The translations under genes were made by a program, and so were the position numbers. A stretch of 64,000 nucleotides of DNA from Gammaproteobacteria bacterium (lineage in GTDB: Bacteria > Pseudomonadota > Gammaproteobacteria > Pseudomonadales > Pseudohongiellaceae). Under the pieces are notes generated by a model, which saw nothing but the letters and a program-made list of their open reading frames with translations, was not told the DNA's origin and did not search any database. Positions 27,016 to 36,617 of the stretch are shown piece by piece (position 1 is the first letter of the stretch; each line of letters begins with the position of its first letter). The DNA is taken from the NCBI GenBank assembly GCA_030828385.1, contig JAURCS010000001.1, positions 62,001 to 126,000 on the forward strand, in the 5' to 3' direction.

Positions 27016-28206
27016 TCAACCTGGAGCAAGGGGGATTATGTTTTCGGGCATGTGCTCATCAGGCATAAATTCCGCCAGTACATTGTTGAGGAAATTATAG
27101 CCTTTGTCGGTGGTGGCCAGATTTCCTTTTTTGAGCAGGCCGGCATGTCGTAATCGCTGCAGGGAACCTGCAATGTCACTGATCGGCAGACCGGTGCGCT
27201 GCTCATAAAGGCTTTCTTCAGTACCTGCACTCAGGCGTAATGCATTCATCATAAATTCAATAGGAAGCTCGGCCGGGGAAATCGTTTCGCTGCCGGCCAG
27301 AGTGTTATCGGCATGTTCCAGGTAACTGGCGGGCTGCCTGATTTTTCGGGTCCTGACGATTCGCTGTTCTGCGGGCAGGGTAATTTTGCCATGAGCGCCG
27401 GCGCCGATCCCCAGATAGTCTCCAAAACGCCAGTAATTCAGATTGTGGAGTGATTGTTTATTCGGTTTGCTGTAAGCAGACACTTCGTAGCGCGAAAATC
27501 CCTGCCGGGATAATAATTCCACACCAGCTTCCTGCATATCACTTAGCAAATCATCTTCGGGTAATGCCGGTGGTTTGCTGTAAAACACGGTATTGGGCTC
27601 GATGGTAAGCTGATACCAGCTCAGATGCTCAGGTTCAACAGCCAGCGCGGCGCGCAGGTCGGCCAGTGCTTCATCAATACCCTGTTGTGGTAAACCAAAC
27701 ATCAGGTCCAGATTGAAATTGTCGAAGCCGGCGGCTCTGACATTGGCGGCTGCGGTCAGCGCTTCCGTATCATCATGGACACGACCCAGTGCCAGCAGGT
27801 ATTTTTTGTTGAAACTCTGAATGCCAAGGGACAGCCGGTTAATGCCCGCATGACGAAAATCCCTAAACTTTTCCATTTCAAAGGTGCCGGGATTGGCTTC
27901 CATGGTAATTTCCAATGTTCCCGAAAAATGCAGTTGTTCTGAGATACCGGCGAGGAGTTTTTCAATACTTTTTGGAGAGAACAGACTGGGAGTGCCACCA
28001 CCAATAAAAATAGAAGTCAGTTCGCGACTCTGAACCCAGGGCAGGTCGCGCTTGAGGTCGGCAAGCAGACTATCGACATATGCTTGCTCAGGTAATTCGC
28101 CCTGAAAAGCATGGGAGTTAAAGTCGCAGTAAGGACATTTTTTAAGACACCAGGGAATATGAATATAAAGTGATAATGGTGGTAGTAAAAGTTGTGCCCG
28201 CTTCAT
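27016..28206 (-). CDS. hemW: HemW, radical SAM heme chaperone family
   Basis: A 396-residue radical-SAM protein with the CxxxCxxC cluster motif in HIPWCLKKCPYCDFNSH and a HemN-like C-terminal domain. The GGGTPS motif is present. HemW-type proteins lack coproporphyrinogen oxidase activity and insert heme into respiratory enzymes. The open frame extends 30 codons further, but ATG 28206 is chosen because it overlaps the rdgB stop (ATGA) and the family starts just after it. Conserved order rdgB-hemW as in Pseudomonas. Confidence 0.93.
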   Translation of the reverse strand: MKRAQLLLPPLSLYIHIPWCLKKCPYCDFNSHAFQGELPEQAYVDSLLADLKRDLPWVQSRELTSIFIGGGTPSLFSPKSIEKLLAGISEQLHFSGTLEITMEANPGTFEMEKFRDFRHAGINRLSLGIQSFNKKYLLALGRVHDDTEALTAAANVRAAGFDNFNLDLMFGLPQQGIDEALADLRAALAVEPEHLSWYQLTIEPNTVFYSKPPALPEDDLLSDMQEAGVELLSRQGFSRYEVSAYSKPNKQSLHNLNYWRFGDYLGIGAGAHGKITLPAEQRIVRTRKIRQPASYLEHADNTLAGSETISPAELPIEFMMNALRLSAGTEESLYEQRTGLPISDIAGSLQRLRHAGLLKKGNLATTDKGYNFLNNVLAEFMPDEHMPENIIPLAPG

Positions 28207-28814
28207 GCCGGTAGGCAGGCCAGCAGTTTTTGCAGAGCCTGAGAGCGATGGCTGATAGTATTTTTTACCAAAGGATCCAGCTCTGCCGATGCACATTCAT
28301 GGGAAGGGACATAAAAAAGCGGATCATAACCAAAGCCATTGCTGCCCACTTCGCTGAACATAATGCGTCCTTCCCAGGTTCCCTGACAAATCAGCGGCAT
28401 GGGGTCTTGCGGAAAACGGACCAGGGCAATACAGCATTGGAAGCGGGCACCCCTGTCAGCTTCGGCAACCTGCTCCAGGTTTGCCAGCAACAGGGCGTTG
28501 TTGGCGGCATCGTTTTTTTCACGACCTTCGTTGAGTCCGGCATAACGCGCGGAGAATATGCCGGGCTCCCCATTCAGGGCATCCACTTCAAGTCCGGAAT
28601 CATCCGCCAGTGCCGCCATACCCGTATGCTTGCTGGCATGGCGCGCTTTGATAATAGCGTTTTCAACAAAGCTCAGCCCATCTTCCACGGCATCCTCTAT
28701 CTCAAATTCAGATTGGGGAATGAGCTCGATATTTCTGGGCGCCAGTATATCCTGCAATTCTTTCAGTTTGGCGCTGTTGCTGCTGGCCAGTATGATTTTA
28801 TCCATAGGAATCAT
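28203..28814 (-). CDS. rdgB: XTP/dITP pyrophosphatase (RdgB/HAM1)
   Basis: A 203-residue nucleotide-sanitation enzyme that hydrolyses non-canonical purine triphosphates (dITP, XTP). The family motifs SSNSAKLKELQDIL, FVENAIIKARHASKHTG, ADDSGLEVDALNG and GSNGFGYDPLFYVP are all present. ATG 28814 has AGG a few bases upstream; an internal ATG at 28805 is possible. Its stop overlaps the hemW start, so the two are coupled. Confidence 0.94.
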   Translation of the reverse strand: MIPMDKIILASSNSAKLKELQDILAPRNIELIPQSEFEIEDAVEDGLSFVENAIIKARHASKHTGMAALADDSGLEVDALNGEPGIFSARYAGLNEGREKNDAANNALLLANLEQVAEADRGARFQCCIALVRFPQDPMPLICQGTWEGRIMFSEVGSNGFGYDPLFYVPSHECASAELDPLVKNTISHRSQALQKLLACLPA

Positions 28815-28832
28815 GTGCTGCCTGTTGCCTGC

Positions 28833-29285
28833 TTAATTATTGTAGACCCGGGTTTCCCAGGAAATTTCATGGACAGTACCGCTGTTTTCCGGCTCGACCT
28901 CAAGGCGAAAACGTATAATTTCTGCATTGGAATATTCAAACTCACCAATGTAATAAATAGCCTTCTCTTCACGGATCTCCCTGAATGCCAGATCGCCAAC
29001 CTGTCCTAGCAGATTGCGTTTACCGCCACTGACACTGGCCGCCACTGCCTGCATCGTGCCATCAGTCTGTTTTTTCATAACACTGATATTCAGGAAAGCA
29101 CGCCTGTCACTGCGCACAATGCCATACTGACGGGCGATGTCTGCCTTGAGAAAGGTAGTGTTAACTGCCTGGTAATACACCCTGTAGTCGCCGAAGTTTT
29201 CTGATTCCGCCATGGCATTACCAGACAGCAATCCCAGCCACGGAATTAACAGTAAGGATGTTATTTTTTTTACAAAATTGAGCAT
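28833..29285 (-). CDS. DUF4426 periplasmic protein
   Basis: A 150-residue protein with a Sec signal peptide (cleavage near NAMAES) and a beta-rich mature part (FGDYRVYYQAVNTTFL, ARQYGIVRSDRRAFLNIS). It matches the DUF4426 family, which regularly follows metW in Pseudomonas-type genomes, as it does here (gap of 3 bp). Function unknown; its fixed position suggests a link to the metXW operon or only co-transcription. Confidence 0.82.
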   Translation of the reverse strand: MLNFVKKITSLLLIPWLGLLSGNAMAESENFGDYRVYYQAVNTTFLKADIARQYGIVRSDRRAFLNISVMKKQTDGTMQAVAASVSGGKRNLLGQVGDLAFREIREEKAIYYIGEFEYSNAEIIRFRLEVEPENSGTVHEISWETRVYNN

Positions 29286-29288
29286 GGT

Positions 29289-29879
29289 TCAGCGCGTGAA
29301 ATGATAGATGGCATTGATTCCGAACAGGTTTGGATTCAGATTCATCAAAAAGCTGCTGCGGTGATTAAAATCCACCACAGTCTTATGCAGGATGGTGATA
29401 TTGCGTTCTTCGCAAAGGGTATCAAAATCCTTGATGGTGCAATGATGGATATTGGGAGTGTCATACCACTCATAGGGCAGTGCACTGGACTGCGGCATAT
29501 TGCCCTGGCTGACCAGTTTTAGCCGATGTCGCCAGTAAGCAAAATTCGGAAATGTAATAATGCATTTTTTGCCGATGCGCAGCATTTCTTCCACCAGAAT
29601 ATCCGGTCGCTCCACAGTCTGCAGTGTCTGGGCAAGCAGCACCGTATCGAAACTGTCGGATCTGAAATTGGCAAGGCTTTTATTCATGTCCTGCTCAATG
29701 ACATTAACACCGGCCTGCAGACAAAGGTTGATATTGTCGGGGTCAATTTCCAGTCCACAGTCGAATATGTTTTTCTCACTTTTAAGATGTGCCAGGAATG
29801 AGCCATCACCACAGCCCAGATCAAGCACCCGCATATCCGGCTCTATCCATTGCTGAATAATTTTCAGATCAGCCCGCAT
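29289..29879 (-). CDS. metW: MetW, methionine biosynthesis methyltransferase-like protein
   Basis: A 196-residue class-I SAM-dependent methyltransferase fold: motif I is [15 protein letters not shown], followed by GLEIDPDNI and the [16 protein letters not shown] motif. MetW is always beside metX and is needed for MetX function in several Proteobacteria. Its start overlaps the metX end by 11 bp. It may act with MetX as a complex, which is known of the family and not shown here. Confidence 0.93.
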   Translation of the reverse strand: MRADLKIIQQWIEPDMRVLDLGCGDGSFLAHLKSEKNIFDCGLEIDPDNINLCLQAGVNVIEQDMNKSLANFRSDSFDTVLLAQTLQTVERPDILVEEMLRIGKKCIITFPNFAYWRHRLKLVSQGNMPQSSALPYEWYDTPNIHHCTIKDFDTLCEERNITILHKTVVDFNHRSSFLMNLNPNLFGINAIYHFTR

Positions 29880-31074
29880 CTGGTTTAGCCTCCTTGCCGG
29901 ATATCTCTTCGATCACGCATCCAAGATAGGATTTAAGCGCCTGGATATAGCGGGGAATGGGCATAAGAAAGGCATCATGGCCCTGATCGGCTTCGACTTC
30001 GAGATAGCTTACCTGTTTTTCAGCTTTTAGCAGGGTATTAACGATCTCCCGGGATCTTTCAGGTGGAAAGCGCCAGTCACTGGTAAAGGAGATCACCAGA
30101 AATTTGCACTGGCTGTCCAGAAATGCCTTGCTCAGATCAAAATTGTAATCCACAGCGGGATCAAAATAGTCCAGTGTTTTGGTAATCAAAAGATAACTAT
30201 TGGCATCAAAACTGTGAGAGAAAGTTTCGCCTTTATATTTCAGGTAGCTTTCAACCTGGAAATCCACGTCATAGCTGAAATTCAGTTTTCCCGAGCGCAG
30301 GTCACGACCAAAGTTGCCTTCAATGGCATCCTTGCCGAATTTGTCGCGCATGGCATTATCGGAAAGGTAGGTCACATGCCCAATCATGCGTGCCAGCATC
30401 AGCCCGCGTTTTGGGTAGGTGTTGAAATCATAGTAGCGGCCGGCATGGAAATCCGGATCATTGGTTATGGACTGGCGTGCAATCTCATTAAAAGCAATAT
30501 TTTGCGCAGACAATTTTGGTGCCGCCGCAATAATAATGGCATGGCCAAGTCTGTCGGGATAGGAAATAGCCCAGCGCATTACCTGCATCCCGCCCAGACT
30601 GCCGCCAATGACAGCGGCCCACTTATGGATACCGAGCCGGTCAGCCAGACGTGCCTGGCTTTTAACCCAGTCACGCACCGTAATTATAGGAAAATCCGGC
30701 CCGAATGGTTTGCCGGTTGCGGGGTCAACTGATGACGGTCCGGTACTGCCTGCGCAACCACCAAGATTGTTCAGACTAACAATAAAGAAATGATTGGTAT
30801 CAAAGGCTTTACCCGGGCCAATACAACAATCCCACCAACCGGGCTTTTCTTTTTCATCATCAGGGTTGTGATAGCCGGCAGCATGATGATCACCACTGAG
30901 GGCATGGCAAACCAGGATGGCATTGGATTTATCCGCATTCAGTTCTCCATAGGTTTCCACCATCAGGTCATACTGTTCGATCACACGCCCGCTACGCAGT
31001 TCCAGTGGCTCATCAAAATGAAAGAGCTCCGGAGACACGATGCCGACAGAATCTGCTGGAATGCGTTTTGCCAT
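29869..31074 (-). CDS. metX: Homoserine O-acyltransferase (MetX)
   Basis: A 401-residue alpha/beta-hydrolase-fold acyltransferase. The nucleophile is S159 in [14 protein letters not shown]; the Asp and His of the triad are in [13 protein letters not shown] and [10 protein letters not shown]. MetX in Gammaproteobacteria may use succinyl-CoA or acetyl-CoA; the presence of MetY (14404) is compatible with the acetyl ester. It activates homoserine for methionine synthesis. Gene order metX-metW-DUF4426 is conserved. Confidence 0.93.
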   Translation of the reverse strand: MAKRIPADSVGIVSPELFHFDEPLELRSGRVIEQYDLMVETYGELNADKSNAILVCHALSGDHHAAGYHNPDDEKEKPGWWDCCIGPGKAFDTNHFFIVSLNNLGGCAGSTGPSSVDPATGKPFGPDFPIITVRDWVKSQARLADRLGIHKWAAVIGGSLGGMQVMRWAISYPDRLGHAIIIAAAPKLSAQNIAFNEIARQSITNDPDFHAGRYYDFNTYPKRGLMLARMIGHVTYLSDNAMRDKFGKDAIEGNFGRDLRSGKLNFSYDVDFQVESYLKYKGETFSHSFDANSYLLITKTLDYFDPAVDYNFDLSKAFLDSQCKFLVISFTSDWRFPPERSREIVNTLLKAEKQVSYLEVEADQGHDAFLMPIPRYIQALKSYLGCVIEEISGKEAKPDAG

Positions 31075-31159
31075 TGTTTAAAAATACAAAGTAAAAATCT
31101 AAAGTTAATAAAAGAGTAAATAAAAAAACGAAAATTATCAGTCTGATTTTATTACCTGT

Positions 31160-31762
31160 TTATATACCGATGACATACATTGCCGCTTGTGCGCTTAATC
31201 GCAAGCCCTGTCTTAATGTTCCCACCACCATTATTTCCACCACCTGAATGGAAAGAAAAATAAATATAGGTGAAAAATCCAGGCCACCCATGGGCGGAAT
31301 GACTTTTCGGAACAGTGACTGCAGAGGCTCCAGCATCTGTTGCACCAGCATCAGAGCCGGATTGCCGCTGTGAGGTGCTACCCAGCTGGCAATTATAGAG
31401 ATTAACAAACCCCAGAAATAAATTTTCAGAATCAGTGAAAGCATGCCCAGGAATGACCAGCTCAGCAAGGTACCGATACCGGGAATGACAAAGCCCGCGG
31501 AAAAGATCATCAGCGTTGTTGCCAGGGTACTGATCATCAGTGTCAGCAGTAACGAGGCAATATCAAAATTCCGCCAGGACGGAATGATGCGTCGTGCTGG
31601 ATTCAGAATGGGGCTCGTCATTCTTACCAGGGACTGAGTGACGGGATTATAAAAATCTGCCCGGCTGGCCTGTAATAAAAACCGCAGTAACAATGCCAGT
31701 ACTATTAACCCGCCCAGGGTATTTACCAGCAATATAATGACCTGACCTACAGATGATGACAT
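31160..31762 (-). CDS. YggT-family membrane protein
   Basis: A 200-residue inner-membrane protein with two YGGT repeats, each a pair of helices with the pattern SLVRMTSPILNPARRIIPSWRNFD and ML..LQSLFRKVIPPMGGLDFSPI. The family has been linked to cell-envelope and osmotic functions. It lies between metX and proC, as in Pseudomonas. Confidence 0.9.
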   Translation of the reverse strand: MSSSVGQVIILLVNTLGGLIVLALLLRFLLQASRADFYNPVTQSLVRMTSPILNPARRIIPSWRNFDIASLLLTLMISTLATTLMIFSAGFVIPGIGTLLSWSFLGMLSLILKIYFWGLLISIIASWVAPHSGNPALMLVQQMLEPLQSLFRKVIPPMGGLDFSPIFIFLSIQVVEIMVVGTLRQGLRLSAQAAMYVIGI

Positions 31763-31792
31763 TTATCTTTCCTGACTACTGAGTAATTCTTT

Positions 31793-32638
31793 TTACGTGG
31801 CTGGCTTGACCGTTGCCGGTTCAGCTGCCGCCAGTTCGCGTGAACGTTCAGCTGCTTTTTCCAGCGCGCGGCCAACCATAGCATTGAAATCTTCCGATGC
31901 AAACTGCTGCAGGGCAGCTTCTGTCGTGCCGCCGGGAGAAGTTACGCGACGGCGTAATTCCGAGACCTCAACATCGCTGGACTGCGCCAGCCGGGCTGCT
32001 CCCAAGGCTGTTTGCTGACACAGCAGCTCTGCTGTTCTGGCGTCCAGTCCAAGGCTGACCGCCGCTTCCTGCATGGCTTCCATAAGCAGGAAAAAATAGG
32101 CCGGACCGGAACCGGATAAGGCTGTTACTGCATCCATATCAGCTTCCTTTTCCAGCCAGCAGACGATACCTACCGCACTCAATAGCTTTTCAGCAGCAGA
32201 TTTTTGCAAGTCAGAGCAATGGGGGTTGGAAAAAAGGGCGCTGGCACCGGTTTGCACCAGGGCTGGCGTATTGGGCATGCATCTTACAATGGCCTGTTTT
32301 GGGTGACTCCAGTGCTGCAGGGAGTCCATGGCAACACCGGCAGCAATGGAAATCAGTAAACAATCATTGGCGCAGAGGGTATCGTGAAGCGGCTTTAGTA
32401 CATCAGCGAGTACCTGCGGCTTGACAGCGAGGATTACCGTGGAGGAATTACTGATTATCGTCTTGTTGTCAGTGCTGGTATTGATTCCCTTGTCAGCAAG
32501 GGCGGCCAGCGTCTCGGTATTGGTATCCGAGGCATGGACGTGTTCGGGTTGCCAGCCATTGGCAAGCAGGCCATCAATGAGCGCGCTTGCCATGTTGCCG
32601 GCGCCAATAAAACCGATAGTTAAATTTTCTTCAGACAT
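31793..32638 (-). CDS. proC: Pyrroline-5-carboxylate reductase
   Basis: A 281-residue NAD(P)H-dependent reductase, last step of proline synthesis. The cofactor motif is IGFIGAGNMASALIDGLL at the N-terminus, followed by AVKPQVL, the conserved RCMPNTPALVQTGASAL and the C-terminal RRVTSPGGTTEAAL signature. It lies between yggT and yggS in the standard order. Confidence 0.95.
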   Translation of the reverse strand: MSEENLTIGFIGAGNMASALIDGLLANGWQPEHVHASDTNTETLAALADKGINTSTDNKTIISNSSTVILAVKPQVLADVLKPLHDTLCANDCLLISIAAGVAMDSLQHWSHPKQAIVRCMPNTPALVQTGASALFSNPHCSDLQKSAAEKLLSAVGIVCWLEKEADMDAVTALSGSGPAYFFLLMEAMQEAAVSLGLDARTAELLCQQTALGAARLAQSSDVEVSELRRRVTSPGGTTEAALQQFASEDFNAMVGRALEKAAERSRELAAAEPATVKPAT

Positions 32639-32704
32639 CTGGCGATTGTACCTTAAAGACCCGATAAAGCCTTATTGCTGTGGCAGTTTTACACATTTTG
32701 AATA

Positions 32705-33400
32705 TCAGCGTGCTTCCCGGGGGCCAAAAATATCCGTGCCGATACGGATCATGGTGGCACCTTCGGCGATAGCCGCTTCAAAATCATTACTCATGCCCAT
32801 GGATAGGTGCTGACACTGATCCAGGCCTTGGGCAAGCAGCTTGTCCCTGGCTTCACGAAGACGTCTGAAATTGTCCCGTTGTATGTTTGCATCATTGCTT
32901 GCTGCGGGAATCGCCATCAAGCCTGACAGCACCAGGTTAGGTAAAGACTCTACTGCATTGGCAAGCGCCTCAAGCTCATCCACACTGATACCGGCCTTGC
33001 TGTCTTCATTGCTTATATTTACCTGTAGCATGATATTGAGCCCAGGCAAGCTCGAGGGGCGCTGATCATTCAGGCGTTGCGCAATTTTTAGTCTATCCAC
33101 ACTATGAACCCACTGAAATGACTCGGCTATTGCACGGGTTTTATTGGACTGGATAGGGCCAATGAAATGCCAGTGTAGTGGCAGGTCTTTTAAGGCATCG
33201 ATTTTCTCCAGTGCCTCCTGCAGGTAGTTTTCTCCGAAATGCTTTTGGCCGGCCTGGTAAGCGATTTTAACTTTATCGGCACCATGAGTTTTGCTGACGG
33301 CGATCAATTGCACAGCCTTATCACTTCGCCCATACTTTACTTCATAGAGTGAAATCAGTTGGCGAACTTTTTCCAGGTTTTCGGGTATGCTCAATGACAT
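32705..33400 (-). CDS. yggS: Pyridoxal phosphate homeostasis protein (YggS/PLPBP)
   Basis: A 231-residue alanine-racemase-like barrel protein. The PLP lysine is in LIAVSKTHG, followed by FGENYLQEALEK, WHFIGPIQSNKTRAI and the C-terminal LSMGMSNDFEAAIAEGATMI and RIGTDIFG motifs. It keeps the PLP pool in balance and is not an active racemase. It is divergent from pilT, as in Pseudomonas. Confidence 0.94.
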   Translation of the reverse strand: MSLSIPENLEKVRQLISLYEVKYGRSDKAVQLIAVSKTHGADKVKIAYQAGQKHFGENYLQEALEKIDALKDLPLHWHFIGPIQSNKTRAIAESFQWVHSVDRLKIAQRLNDQRPSSLPGLNIMLQVNISNEDSKAGISVDELEALANAVESLPNLVLSGLMAIPAASNDANIQRDNFRRLREARDKLLAQGLDQCQHLSMGMSNDFEAAIAEGATMIRIGTDIFGPREAR

Positions 33401-33445
33401 ATTTTTTCCTTCACAAGGTTCCGATTATAGGGGGTATAAAACCAG

Positions 33446-34480
33446 ATGAATATTCAGGAATTACTTAACTTCAGCGTACAGCAAGGCTCATCTGACCTGC
33501 ATATTACCGCTGGCATGCCACCCCTTATACGTGTTGATGGTGATATTCGCCGTATCAATGTGGATCCAATAGATCACAAGGAAGTCCATGGGCTTATTTA
33601 TGAAATTATGAACGACAGGCAGCGCAAGGATTATGAGGAGCATCTTGAGTCAGATTTCTCATTTGAAGTTCCCGGTTTGGCCCGTTTCAGGGTCAACGCC
33701 TTTGTCCAGAATCGCGGCGCAGCCGCCGTTTTCAGAACTATTCCTTCCAAGGTACTCACCATGGAACAGCTTGGCATGGGCAAGGTGTTTGAGGATATCT
33801 CCAACAATCCCCGTGGCCTGATTGCGGTAACCGGACCTACAGGTTCCGGTAAAAGTACTACCATGGCAGCGATGATCGATTATATCAACTCCACCAAGTA
33901 TGAGCATATCCTGACCATTGAAGATCCCATAGAATTTGTTCATGAAAGCAAGAAGTCGCTGATCAACCAGCGTGAAGTTCATCGTGATACCCATGGCTTT
34001 AATGAAGCTTTGCGCTCAGCCTTGCGTGAAGACCCTGACATTATTCTGGTTGGTGAATTGCGTGACCTGGAAACTATTCGTCTGGCATTAACAGCTGCAG
34101 AAACCGGTCACCTTGTCTTCGGTACTCTGCATACGACGTCTGCTGCTTAAACTATCGACAGGATCGTGGACGTATTTCCGGCTGCAGAAAAAAGTATGGT
34201 GCGTTCCATGCTCTCGGAATCATTGCAGGCGGTTGTCAGTCAGACCTTGCTGAAAAAAGTTGGCGGTGGCCGAGTGGCTACCCATGAGATTATGATCGGT
34301 ACATCAGCTATTCGAAATCTGATCAGGGAAGACAAGATTGCCCAGATGTATTCTGCAATCCAGACCGGACAGTCAGTAGGCATGCAGACTTTGGACCAGT
34401 GTTTGAAGCAACTGGTTGCCAAAGGGCTGGTTGATCGTCAGGAAGCGAAATCCAAAGCCAAGGACGGTAATCAGATCTAG
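33446..34480 (+). pseudogene. pilT: Type IV pilus retraction ATPase PilT, in-frame TAA
   Basis: The frame from ATG 33446 encodes a full 344-residue PilT. Walker A is GPTGSGKSTT, the Asp box ILTIEDPIE, Walker B DIILVGELRD and the His box GHLVFGTLHTTSA. At codon 235 a TAA (34148-34150) replaces the invariant Lys of SAAKTIDR. The same frame continues unchanged through VFPAAEKSMVRSMLSES and the essential AIRNLIRE motif to the TAG at 34478-34480. PilT powers pilus retraction and twitching. Truncation at residue 234 would remove AIRNLIRE. No pilU follows, unlike in Pseudomonas. A one-base change (AAA to TAA) explains it. Confidence 0.87.
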
Positions 34481-34539
34481 CCCCAGTTACTGGCTGTTGG
34501 CGTTGTTTATTTTCAGGCGGCGCTGATCTTTTTCCTGCC

Positions 34540-34977
34540 TTAACTTGATCTTTCATTCAAAAAGGATTCAAGAATCAGTTGCGCAGCCAGACTGTCGACT
34601 TCCGAGTGTTCATCAAACCTTTTTCCGGCTGCTTCAGCATTGGCTCTGCCAATTTCCCTGGCTTCACGCGTGCTCAGGCGTTCATCCATCTTGAAACAGG
34701 GCAGCTTGAATCTTGCTTCCAGTTGGGTGATAAAGCGACCAGCTTTTTTTGTCATTTCGTTGCTGGTGCCATCCATATTGAATGGCATGCCAATGACCAG
34801 CGCATCGGGTTTCCACTGGCTGACTACCTGTGCCAGTTCATTCCAGTCGGGAATACCCTGCCTGGCCTTGATAAGCGGTAAAGGCGATGCGGTGAGGGTC
34901 ACAGTCTGCCCCACAGCCAGCCCCATTTTTTGAGTGCCGAAATCAATGCAGAGCAGAGTTGTAATTGCTGAGTTCAG
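34540..34977 (-). CDS. ruvX: Holliday junction resolvase-like RuvX/YqgF, CTG start
   Basis: A 145-residue RNase H-fold nuclease taking part in 16S rRNA 5'-end maturation and possibly recombination. The catalytic Asp lies in LLCIDFGTQKMGLAVGQ. The first ATG (34926) comes after this Asp, so the real start must be upstream. The frame is open back to a TAA and contains no ATG, GTG or TTG there. CTG at 34977-34975 fits: AGGA lies 8 nt upstream and the protein then begins at the usual family position. Later motifs (VIGMPFNMDGT, MDERLSTREA, VDSLAAQLILESF) are intact. Order ruvX-algH-tonB is conserved. Confidence 0.85.
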   Translation of the reverse strand: MNSAITTLLCIDFGTQKMGLAVGQTVTLTASPLPLIKARQGIPDWNELAQVVSQWKPDALVIGMPFNMDGTSNEMTKKAGRFITQLEARFKLPCFKMDERLSTREAREIGRANAEAAGKRFDEHSEVDSLAAQLILESFLNERSS

Positions 34978-35019
34978 AAGCTTTTTCCTGTTTATGACCG
35001 GAATTTAATTTCCGGAAAA

Positions 35020-35589
35020 TTAATCATGACCAACATCAGTGGTTAACTGGTCCATGGAAAAACCAAGCGTCGAGGCTGCCATGTCCGGTTTGCGCTTAAA
35101 ATCCCTGGAAAAAACAATCTCCTTACTGGCAGGGCAGGTTATCCAGGAGTTACCGGCAATTTCCAGTTCCAGTTGACCTGGGCTCCAGCCGGCACAACCC
35201 AGGGTAAGCAGGTAATTCTCCGGACCCTCGCCACGGCCAATATCATCCAGTATGTCCTTTGAGGTGGTGATACTGATGTCATCGGTGATCTGGTGTGTTG
35301 ATGTCCATTTTCGACCGGCATCATGGAGAATAAACCCTTTTTCAGTTTCCACGGGGCCTCCCGAGAGCACCGGCTCTTCAAGACCTTGCCCATAGCGAAA
35401 GTCGATATCGAGCTGGCTGAATATTTCCTTTAATTGCACTTTAAGGGGCAGATTGACCACAATGCCCAGAGCGCCTTCTTCTGCGCTATGTTGCCACATG
35501 TAAATCAGGGTATGGCCAAAATATGAGCCATTCAGCTGTGGCATGGCAATTAGAAAATGGTCTGTGAGATTAAGCGTTTCGTCATTCAT
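35020..35589 (-). CDS. algH: YqgE/AlgH family protein (UPF0301)
   Basis: A 189-residue protein with the family motifs NLTDHFLIAMPQL, SYFGHTLIYMWQHS, EGALGIVVNLPL and LSGGPVETEKGFILH. AlgH is a transcription-linked regulator of alginate in Pseudomonas, with unclear molecular role. It is located between ruvX (42 bp) and tonB, the standard order. Confidence 0.92.
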   Translation of the reverse strand: MNDETLNLTDHFLIAMPQLNGSYFGHTLIYMWQHSAEEGALGIVVNLPLKVQLKEIFSQLDIDFRYGQGLEEPVLSGGPVETEKGFILHDAGRKWTSTHQITDDISITTSKDILDDIGRGEGPENYLLTLGCAGWSPGQLELEIAGNSWITCPASKEIVFSRDFKRKPDMAASTLGFSMDQLTTDVGHD

Positions 35590-35687
35590 GAGTCTGTTGA
35601 GTATAAATTGTTATCCTGAGACTAATATTGGGGTGCTGTCAGTAGTTTCAACTGCTATTCAACTTTCATCCTGCTACCACAGGAGAA

Positions 35688-36575
35688 TCAGAAGCTGCGG
35701 AAGGAATTGCTCTGATGAAACTGCCAGGTTCTTATAATGTCGAGAATATCGGCTTCCTGTTTCAATTCGTCCGGAAAGGCTGCGAACGGGGAGGCTAGGT
35801 AGACAATGCGGATGGCTGATTCGTCCAGTATTCTATGGCCGGAGGAGCTGAGAATACGAACATCAGCTACGCTGCCATCAGAGCGTAGTGACACCAGCAG
35901 CCTGAGATTGCCATAAATGCCCTCGGCACTGGCCTCGGCAGGATAATTCAGGTTGCCCACAGCCTCGACTTTTTTGCGCCAGTTGTCCAGGTACAGGGAG
36001 TCCCGGGATTTCTGGGTAGAAGCGGATGAAATGGTGTAGCGTCGAGGCCGCTTGGCATAAGCCTGTCGGCGAATATCCAGCTGTGCCTGCAAGCTGGCCA
36101 GGCGGTCATTTAGCTGACTTTCGGTCAGGTTTTCCAGTGGTTGTTCTTCAGTTTCCTGTTGCGGTTGTTCGCTGGGTTCATCATTAATCTGCTGCAGAGA
36201 TTCGGTTTCAGTGGCCAGCACCTGATCAGTGAGTTCTGTTTTTTCGGTCAGTGATTCAACAAAAGGGCTGACATCCTGAATCAGGTCTTCATTGAAGCGG
36301 GATTCCACTGGCGTACTAGGCGCGGCCTTGTCCTCAAGACTGCCGCTTCCCTGCTGGTTTTCCTGGGCTAGAAAATCCGCATTGTCGGGCGCTTCCTCGC
36401 TACGGTACTGGGCAAGGGTGACTTCCATTGAAGTAGTGGTGTTCACATTTTCCAGAATGCTGAAGCCGACGCCAAGAATCAGCACCACATGCAGGCAGAT
36501 AGAAACAAACATAGTGAAGCCGAATCTTTCACCGGAAAGTGCTGTAGCTTCTGTGGAGACGGCAGTATTCATCAA
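35688..36575 (-). CDS. TonB-family energy transducer
   Basis: A 295-residue protein with one N-terminal membrane anchor (about residues 20-42), a Gln/Glu-rich periplasmic spacer and a C-terminal TonB domain (GNLRLLVSLRSDGSVADVRILSSSGHRILDESA). It resembles the TonB paralogue next to gshB and algH in Pseudomonas, linked there to twitching and pilus assembly. The spacer is acidic and glutamine-rich rather than proline-rich. Confidence 0.87.
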   Translation of the reverse strand: MMNTAVSTEATALSGERFGFTMFVSICLHVVLILGVGFSILENVNTTTSMEVTLAQYRSEEAPDNADFLAQENQQGSGSLEDKAAPSTPVESRFNEDLIQDVSPFVESLTEKTELTDQVLATETESLQQINDEPSEQPQQETEEQPLENLTESQLNDRLASLQAQLDIRRQAYAKRPRRYTISSASTQKSRDSLYLDNWRKKVEAVGNLNYPAEASAEGIYGNLRLLVSLRSDGSVADVRILSSSGHRILDESAIRIVYLASPFAAFPDELKQEADILDIIRTWQFHQSNSFRSF

Positions 36576-36617
36576 TCTATGTGCAGAGACTTTCCTGAGT
36601 CGTTTTTGCTATTTCTG

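Noticed and set aside
28207-28296. N-terminal extension of HemW
   Set aside because: It lies entirely inside rdgB in another frame. The coupled ATG at 28206 fits the family start.
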